Of a stretch of 19,416 bases of DNA, positions 17,901-19,416 are shown one piece after another; position 1 is the stretch's first letter; each line of letters starts with the position of its first letter. The position numbers and the translations under genes were made by a program. This stretch comes from CAYTLW01 sp964438735 (lineage in GTDB: Bacteria; Myxococcota_A; UBA9042), in the NCBI GenBank assembly GCA_964438735.1, contig CAYTLW010000136.1:1-19416 (forward strand), read 5' to 3'. The notes beneath the pieces are model-generated. The model saw only the letters and a program-made list of their open reading frames with translations. It was not told the DNA's origin and searched no databases.

Positions 17901-19416
17901 TGTCCAGGGTGCACTTGTCGCCATCATCGCAGGGGCCGGCGGCTGGCGTGTGCACACACTTGCCGTCCTTGCACGCGTCGGCGGTGCAGACGTTCTTGTC
18001 GTCGCAGTCCTTCTTGACGCTGTTGCACTTGCCGTCCTTGCACCCGTCGTCGGTGCAGAGGTCGCCGTCGCTGCAGCTGGCCTGGTTGGTCGCGTGGGTG
18101 CACTTGCCGTCCTTGCAGGCGTCATCGGTGCACACGTTCTTGTCGTCGCAATCCTTCGCCGTGCCGACGCATTTGCCGTCCTTGCAGGCGTCGCCCGTGC
18201 AGGGATCGCCATCGTCGCAGGCGCCCGGTACGGGGGTGTTTTCGCACTTGGCGTTCTTGCACGCGTCGGCGGTGCATGGGTTCTTGTCGTCGCAGCCGTT
18301 CTTGGCCGCGGTGCAGCTGCCGTCCTTGCAGGCGCCATAGGAGCAGACATCGCCGGCGTTGCAGGTGGCCTCGTTGGGCAGGGCGACGCACTTGCCGTCT
18401 TTGCAGGCGTCGTCTGTGCAGACGTTCTTGTCGTCGCAGACGACGGGCGTGCCAGCGCACTTTCCGTCGCTGCAGGCGTCATCGGTGCAGGCGTCGCCGT
18501 CGTCGCATTTGCCTGGCACTGGCGTCGTCACGCACAGGCCGTCGGTGCAGGAATCGGCGGTGCAGACGTTCTTGTCGTCGCAGTCCTTGGCCACCCCGGC
18601 GCACTTGCCATCCTTGCAGCCATCATCGGTGCAAGCGTTGCCGTCGCTGCAGGTGGCCTCGTTGGGCAGGTGGGTGCAGCTGCCGTCCTTGCAGCCGTCG
18701 TCGGTGCAGGGCTCGTCGTCGGCACAATCGATGGGCTTGCCGGCGCACTTGCCTCCTGCGCAGGCGTCCTTGGTGCACTTGTCGCCGTCATCGCAGGCAC
18801 CGGGCGCCGGCGTGTGCACGCACTTGCTGTCCTTGCAGGCATCCACGGTGCAGACATTGGCGTCGTCGCAGCCCTTGTCGGCGGCGACGCATTTGCTCTC
18901 CTTGCAGGTCCCGTAGGAGCAGCTATCGCCGGTACCGCATTTGCCGCCATCTTCGGCCTTGTGCGCGCAGCCGGCCTTGGCGTCGCAGCTGTCGCTGGTG
19001 CAGGAGTTGCCGTCGTCGCAGCTCTTGGTCGTGCCGTCGCAGGTGCCGGCCTTGCAGACGTCGCTGTCGGTGCAGGGGTTGTCGTCGTCGCACTTGTCGC
19101 CGTCGGCGTCGGTATAGGTGCAACCCTTGTTGGCCACGCAGGTGTCGGTGGTGCAGGGGTTGGCGTCGTCACAGTCCAGAGCGTCCTTGCAAGGCGCCGC
19201 GCAGACGAGTTGGCCGTCCTGGCCCTTGGCGCAGTTGCCGCTCTTGCAGCCCGAACCGTCGACGCAAGCGCAGCCGAGGGCGCCGGCGCAACCGGCGTCT
19301 ACGGCGCTGCCGCCATCAGAGCCGCTGCCGCCGTCAGAGGCGCTGCCACCATCAGAGGCGATGCCACCATCAGAGGCGCTGCCACCATCAGAGGCGCTGC
19401 CACCATCCGCCGCGGA
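8905..19416 (-). CDS. Giant secreted cysteine-rich protein: CTDC repeats, two jelly-rolls, C-type lectin, three RCC1 propellers (N-terminus cut by window edge)
   Basis: The frame is open from the window edge to the TAG at 8905-8907: 3503 residues visible and N-terminus missing. In order: a Ser-Ala-Ser-Asp-Gly-Gly linker (residues 1-39); a small cysteine block; about 44 repeats C-x5-C-x4-C-x4-C with core CDDxNxCTxDxC (residues 82-1186); a MAM-like jelly roll (about 1191-1360); 11 repeats; a second jelly roll (about 1660-1822); three repeats; a C-type lectin domain (about 1918-2043); two repeats; and RCC1 propellers at about 2121-2478, 2639-2985 and 3149-3503, joined by five-repeat linkers. The repeats resemble the Dictyostelium extracellular-matrix CTDC repeat (Pfam Dicty_CTDC). 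The linker after an absent N-terminus and the cysteine density imply export and many disulfides. No sorting tail is seen; the protein ends at propeller blade seven. A GTG at 19137 lies inside a cysteine repeat and is not the real start. Probable adhesive or matrix role (inference). Confidence 0.9.
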   Translation of the reverse strand, partial: SAADGGSASDGGSASDGGIASDGGSASDGGSGSDGGSAVDAGCAGALGCACVDGSGCKSGNCAKGQDGQLVCAAPCKDALDCDDANPCTTDTCVANKGCTYTDADGDKCDDDNPCTDSDVCKAGTCDGTTKSCDDGNSCTSDSCDAKAGCAHKAEDGGKCGTGDSCSYGTCKESKCVAADKGCDDANVCTVDACKDSKCVHTPAPGACDDGDKCTKDACAGGKCAGKPIDCADDEPCTDDGCKDGSCTHLPNEATCSDGNACTDDGCKDGKCAGVAKDCDDKNVCTADSCTDGLCVTTPVPGKCDDGDACTDDACSDGKCAGTPVVCDDKNVCTDDACKDGKCVALPNEATCNAGDVCSYGACKDGSCTAAKNGCDDKNPCTADACKNAKCENTPVPGACDDGDPCTGDACKDGKCVGTAKDCDDKNVCTDDACKDGKCTHATNQASCSDGDLCTDDGCKDGKCNSVKKDCDDKNVCTADACKDGKCVHTPAAGPCDDGDKCTLDTCKGGQCAGKAINCDDQEPCTDDACKDGKCTNLPNEATCTDGDGCTDDVCKGGKCDSVKKDCDDKNVCTADACKDGKCGHVAITGGCDDGDKCTNDACKDGKCVGTALDCDDKNVCTDDSCKDGQCAHLPNNGKCTDGDGCTDDVCKGGKCDSVKKDCDDKNVCTADACKDGKCGHVAITGGCDDGDKCTNDACKDGKCVGTALDCDDKNVCTDDSCKEGKCAHLPNKATCTDGDGCTDDGCKDGKCSSAKKVCDDKNVCTADACKDGKCVFSPVTGGCDDGDACTKDACKDGKCVGTAMDCDDKNGCTDDSCKDGKCLHPANSAKCTDDDACTDKDVCKDGKCVAGPSLKCDDKNPCTDDKCDSKSGCVVSHNSANCDDGDACTLKDTCKAGKCVAGAAKSCDDGKPCTKDSCDKVCKHVSQSGVYCEDGNKCTKGDICKSGSCAAGKSVVCNDGKNCTIDSCDKATGNCSYKGSNTGLSCNDDNYCTYNDKCNSSGQCKGSYRPKGYYCNDNNKCTYSDKCNGSGSCYGTNSKYGTYCSDNNNCTYDGKCNGWGKCYSNSKNAEGYNCNDGNPCTNNDNCNYNGKCYGTNVGKILCDDGEPCTADSCIKVNSGKHACSNTNINEGKNCDDNNACSAATSCKTGYCAPTAPLKACDDNDACTLDRCNKKTAACVFEPIAACGAKTVKLPYYEPFACGSDGAKMWQLSIPDAGPAWGVDATPGNPGFYSPSCSLNYNNGSDVGCVEGVKHSGHAVSPWLDAIGLKKGVYIKLEYLLSGAWAGANVKWYSSLDGKTWSQRHSLSHANSKVNWIRRTVALSGLSGSKFLLRVSYTTTTCNGYGVGKAGVFLDDVRVWSGACAKDADCDDHNPCTSHTCTKGSCSLKYVDGDCEDGNPCTALESCKYGRCTGEAKVCQDNNMCTFDTCDAGTGDCQYTTAADGSWCSDGNACNDDRCKAGECTPFITHKGKSCKDNNSCTYYERCSSAGGCSGTAFEGNNCSDGNSCTYSDKCTKWGGCSGQTASNNSSCSDGNLCTLNDKCSGGQCKGTPTTGECKGGGPCTLYSCATGNCVKLGPKSGGSCSDNNSCTFKDTCHSGKCKGKPLCNDGKECTLDSCKWGKCTYTPVQEGGKCDDGNPCTLVDVCKGGKCASTDKCVQTVLWQDAFACGSAGWTYSGNHASIKWGIDGAPHPPGFKSPPCSLNFNDNKDYNSPNVNGHATSTKIALGRQGRFTLSFQSSCGHVMSGEQIYVEVSDNGFGPGIDTRVASCGTGGAWAKVEMDLSNWAGKTIQIRVRFQADAAENLGEGWFIDDMALVRGVSDALPCAVNASCNDGNSCTVDACVQGKCSNKAVKDGGPCSDGDVCTKGEACKSGVCAGGKKQVCNDALPCIEDTCDATTGCKFEPKTSPRPCRGSVTNNRCYEASKANLTWKEARAACKQSGGLIAGVADGAMFSTFKKLRDTHCGAKVRTWIGYTDELYEGKFGWVDGTKKSFEFWKQGEPNNLNDEDYVYFSGDSGPNDQFKNMWYDVGADQKVNCYICGRTAPKPVACDDGKACTTGDHCMAGSCVASNKCSDGNLCTLDGCDKAGKCLTKKAMPDGVPCGQGMACTAGACKSTTSKWGRAVAGHWRHTCALQNDGKVRCWGNNTLGSIGDGTKTKRLEPTPVKLPAQAVAIDTGLMRSCAVAGSEVHCWGMRPWNYYFIGANSNGSHSLKPVPMAYTKGAVGIASGRYQDCVLMQDGKVKCWGFRKHGNLGDGGTGSGWSMPVTSVVNLSNVVQVAAGESTTCALLDSGVVACWGGNHYGQAGNRVPGVQIVSAAAVVKGLSDITHIGGSYRHFCAVDKAGAVRCWGAGMYGQLGDGATADRSQPVQVKGISDAVMVSTGSGHSCALSKKGTVACWGQNSSGQLGDGTKEQRLTPVAVKHLDSVAWLGRGLSHTCAVTTRGGVWCWGAGSYGQLGVGNSTQDSNVPVPVKGSVPAGYLPCSADGDCNDGNPCTTGKCIKPKCVYNAAEGSKCDDGNKCTGLGLCKGTTCLGGKALNCDDKSVCTADSCNPATGCAHKAVNEGKSCDDGSPCSTKDTCTAGKCIAPDGCDDGNPCTPDPCDAATKKCLPNKTLLNGTPCGEGQICQGGVCQAVAGWGVSVSANENHTCALRSGGEVSCWGYNGYGALGDGTKTQRKSPVDAKLSAKASTVDTGRYHTCAVADGWTWCWGYNNAYQVGASSTAVTLTKPTKMIGTEGSIAAVTGEYHSCALLKNGTVKCWGGGYDYALGNGNSSSTPTPTKVNSLTGVVQLAAGARTTCARLGDGSVRCWGRNSYYQAGKTGSAKYPSTVAGVSDVVQIAGATDHFCALITSGEVKCWGKGSSGQLGYGGKSSLYSPYAVKDLKDATMVATGLNHSCALHKAGTVSCWGYNAYGQLGDGTMVSRLTPVAVKNLKDVVHIGRAGRHTCAVRKDGGVLCWGRNHYGQVGDGTTTQTKLPVAVKDTLPPGTAPCAADKDCDDKNGCTTGKCVSNACVYTKVKDGLACADGKCVSNTTCTGGQCGKGDLKDCSDGDICSKDGCNPQTGCVYGPTNEGSKCDDGMPCTSQDKCVAGTCTGPSSCEDGNPCTLDPCDKAGKCIAKKNAPDGKSCGSAATCKTGTCIFGATSGWASQIKGAWYHSCALRNNGKVSCWGSNMQAMLGDGTKTLRYTPVDAKLSSPAVAFAVSAFHSCAVAANSTWCWGLNSKYTVGHPSNNSSQKLPYKVSGTTGSVSLATGMYHTCALQGSGSVRCWGYNLYGQLGNGKKTDTWQAQTVQGLSKVVEIAAADYTTCARRSDGTVACWGRNVYGEAGIGKTTGNTPVPVTKVIGVSGAVRIAGYGQSFCAVLSSGAMKCWGYNPGGQLGDGTKTSRATPVDVKDLKDAVAAALGNYHACALRKTGGVSCWGQNNGGQLGTGNNYSSLKPAPVVGLSNAAFVGLGKDHSCAVKTDGSAWCWGMGYQAQLGYGSTGKTNKPLLVKGSGAP
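8908..9972 (-). other. RCC1 seven-bladed propeller 3 (C-terminal domain of giant protein)
   Basis: Seven consecutive repeats of about 50 residues of the form CAL..G.V.CWG.N..GQLGDGT are visible, starting at GWASQIKGAW and ending in KPLLVKGSGAP just before the stop. Each blade carries two cysteines (C-A-x and C-W-G), suggesting an intrablade disulfide; this is unusual relative to eukaryotic RCC1 but typical of secreted bacterial versions. Such propellers are protein- or ligand-binding platforms. Confidence 0.9.
10460..11502 (-). other. RCC1 seven-bladed propeller 2
   Basis: Seven blades run from GWGVSVSANENHTCAL to LPVAVKDTLP. Blade 2 is shortened (CAVADGWTWCWG). Blade 4 has TTCARLGDG with QAG in place of QLGDG, and blade 5 has HFCAL. 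The same blade-specific features occur at the same positions in the other two propellers. Confidence 0.9.
11985..13056 (-). other. RCC1 seven-bladed propeller 1
   Basis: Seven blades run from KWGRAVAGHWRHTCAL to VPVPVKGSVP. Blade 4 reads TTCALLDSG...YGQAG and blade 5 reads HFCAV...GQLGDG, matching propellers 2 and 3 blade for blade. It follows the C-type lectin domain after a short two-repeat cysteine linker. Confidence 0.9.
13288..13665 (-). other. C-type lectin-like domain within the giant protein
   Basis: The segment begins NRCYEASKANLTWKEARAAC, the usual first strand and helix of a C-type lectin. It continues with WIGYTDELYEGKFGWVDG, then EPNN (encoded at about 13402-13413) and EDYVYF, MWYDV and CYICG. 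EPN is the motif for mannose-type ligands. The WND calcium motif reads W-Y-D, and the cysteine expected in EDCV is Tyr, while an extra Cys lies in DTHCGAK. Sugar or calcium binding is therefore plausible but not assured. Confidence 0.85.
13950..14440 (-). other. MAM-like jelly-roll domain 2
   Basis: The domain starts LWQDAFACGSAGW and contains PPCSLNFND, HATSTKIALG, FTLSFQSSCG, VEVSDNG and a final GEGWFIDDMALVRG. The closing 'FIDD' strand and the SxCSLNFN segment are shared with jelly roll 1. Domains of this type (MAM or immune-inhibitor-A-like) are extracellular beta sandwiches that bind protein or sugar. Confidence 0.65.
15331..15846 (-). other. MAM-like jelly-roll domain 1
   Basis: The domain starts YYEPFACGSDGAKMWQL and contains WGVDATPG, PSCSLNYNNG, HAVSPWLD, VYIKLEYLLSG, KWYSSLDGKTW and a closing AGVFLDDVRVWSG. 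The order of elements matches the second jelly roll about 1.4 kb downstream in the gene, so the pair is probably a duplication separated by cysteine repeats. Confidence 0.65.
16111..16458 (-). other. Asn/Tyr/Gly/Ser-rich variant block of four cysteine repeats
   Basis: Four units of 28-30 residues keep the four-cysteine frame but replace the Asp/Lys-rich sequence by Asn, Tyr, Gly and Ser (for example CNDDNYCTYNDKC and CSDNNNCTYDGKC). Charge falls sharply here compared with the neighbouring CDDKNVCTADAC units. A similar flavour returns in array 2 (CTYYERC and CTYSDKC). Confidence 0.8.
16849..18870 (-). repeat. 288-bp higher-order tandem repeat (four CTDC units per period), seven copies
   Basis: Four cysteine repeats of 25, 23, 25 and 23 residues form a 96-residue block. 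Block starts are exactly 288 bp apart: 18870, 18582, 18294, 18006, 17718, 17430 and 17142. The seventh block is 294 bp because its last unit has two extra residues. The four unit types are distinguishable: A ends like VHTPxPG, B like VGTAxD, C like HLPNxAT and D like SVKKD. An anchor for the C-unit tail (GTTGG on the plus strand) recurs at 16933, 17221, 17509, 17797 (GTTGG each time), with 18085, 18373 and 18661 likewise. Confidence 0.9.
17221..17787. repeat. Recent 288-bp duplication with a 185-bp perfect direct repeat
   Basis: Positions 17315-17499 and 17603-17787 are identical over 185 bp by direct comparison. Extending left to 17221 and 17509 adds only seven mismatches. The two copies are adjacent periods of the 288-bp unit and far more alike than any other pair, so this is the youngest expansion or a gene-conversion tract. 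Confidence 0.88.
19303..19410. repeat. 18-bp minisatellite, six copies, encoding a Ser-Ala-Ser-Asp-Gly-Gly linker
   Basis: Six tandem copies of an 18-bp unit (plus strand GGCGCTGCCACCATCAGA) have one to three changes each. In the giant gene they encode S-A-S-D-G-G hexapeptides, a flexible linker probably placed after an N-terminal signal or lipoprotein sequence outside the window. The copy number could extend beyond the edge. Confidence 0.9.

Larger units (their letters stand above)
15859..19173 (-). repeat. Array of 44 CTDC-type cysteine repeats
   Basis: Forty-four consecutive units were counted by eye. Each has four cysteines spaced mostly C-x5-C-x4-C-x4-C, and units are 23-32 residues long. 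The core is C-D-D-(K/G)-(N/D)-x-C-T-x-D-x-C-K-D-G-K-C. The units next to the N-terminus and the last twelve are irregular, while the middle 28 alternate 25 and 23 residues. The resemblance is to the slime-mould CTDC repeat; calcium binding through the Asp clusters is only a possibility. Confidence 0.9.

Noticed and set aside
16646..18340. Plus-strand Ser/Leu/Gln-rich repetitive frames (LPSLQASSVQTFLSSQ type)
   Set aside because: These are the reverse complement of the CTDC repeats; the minus frame has conserved cysteines and domain logic, and the plus frames only mirror it.
16849..18870. Regular direct repeats read as a CRISPR array
   Set aside because: The repeats are contiguous coding units with multiple-of-three periods and no unrelated spacers; no cas gene is present.
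19135..19137. GTG at 19137 as the start of the giant gene
   Set aside because: The frame continues upstream to the window edge with cysteine repeats and a Ser/Asp/Gly linker, so this GTG is an internal valine codon.
15859..19173. Assignment of the cysteine repeats to EGF, thrombospondin type 3 or the Myxococcus disulfide repeat family
   Set aside because: Cysteine spacing (C-x5-C-x4-C-x4-C) and the CTxD core fit CTDC; EGF needs six cysteines per unit, type 3 repeats have a D-x-D-x-D-G pattern, and the Myxococcus repeat has a different G-E-x-C-D-D-G-N core.

Overview
The window is uniformly GC-rich and dominated by secreted or lipid-anchored modular proteins. These include a cysteine-rich giant, RCC1 propellers, OmpA-like and thioredoxin-like lipoproteins, and N-terminal Ser-Asp-Gly linkers. 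This style fits a large-genome Gram-negative bacterium of the Myxococcota/Bradymonadota (former deltaproteobacterial) type. That placement is inference from protein style and composition; no marker gene is present. I see no tRNA, rRNA, CRISPR array, insertion sequence or phage gene. No gene-free stretch exceeds 300 bases: 1-244 holds no convincing gene and only one short inverted repeat.

Left part (245-6423): a minus-strand exported protein with a seven-repeat propeller-like C-terminus (245-2038) diverges from an adenosine-deaminase-family gene (2127-3095) across 88 bp. Next come two overlapping plus-strand lipoprotein genes: an OmpA-like protein with a degenerate peptidoglycan-binding loop (3202-3987) and a thioredoxin-fold protein with a WCKPC site (3980-4711). 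An orphan NifH-like ATPase (4849-5676) follows, with both 4Fe-4S cysteines but no NifD/NifK-type partner in view. A minus-strand M50B-type membrane metalloprotease (5707-6423) is convergent with it. Three plus-strand genes here have similar TACCCT/TACCTT -10-like boxes upstream.

Right part (6592-19416): two large surface-protein genes converge with 21 bp between stop codons. The plus-strand 763-residue protein (6592-8883) combines an N-terminal stalk-like region, a proprotein-convertase P-domain and three copies of a cysteine-paired C-terminal module. The minus-strand gene (8905-19416) fills 54% of the window, shows 3503 residues and is cut at its N-terminus by the window edge. In order it carries a Ser-Ala-Ser-Asp-Gly-Gly linker, 44 cysteine repeats resembling the Dictyostelium extracellular-matrix CTDC repeat, a jelly-roll (MAM-like) domain, 11 more repeats, a second jelly-roll, 3 repeats, a C-type lectin domain, 2 repeats, and three complete seven-bladed RCC1 propellers separated by 5-repeat linkers.

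The most striking structure is a 288-bp (96-residue, four-repeat) higher-order tandem unit that stays in exact register for seven periods inside the CTDC array. It includes a 185-bp block repeated without a mismatch. The propellers were evidently duplicated as whole propeller-plus-linker blocks. I infer that the right part encodes a very long, disulfide-stapled, lectin-bearing surface or matrix protein; its function is unknown.
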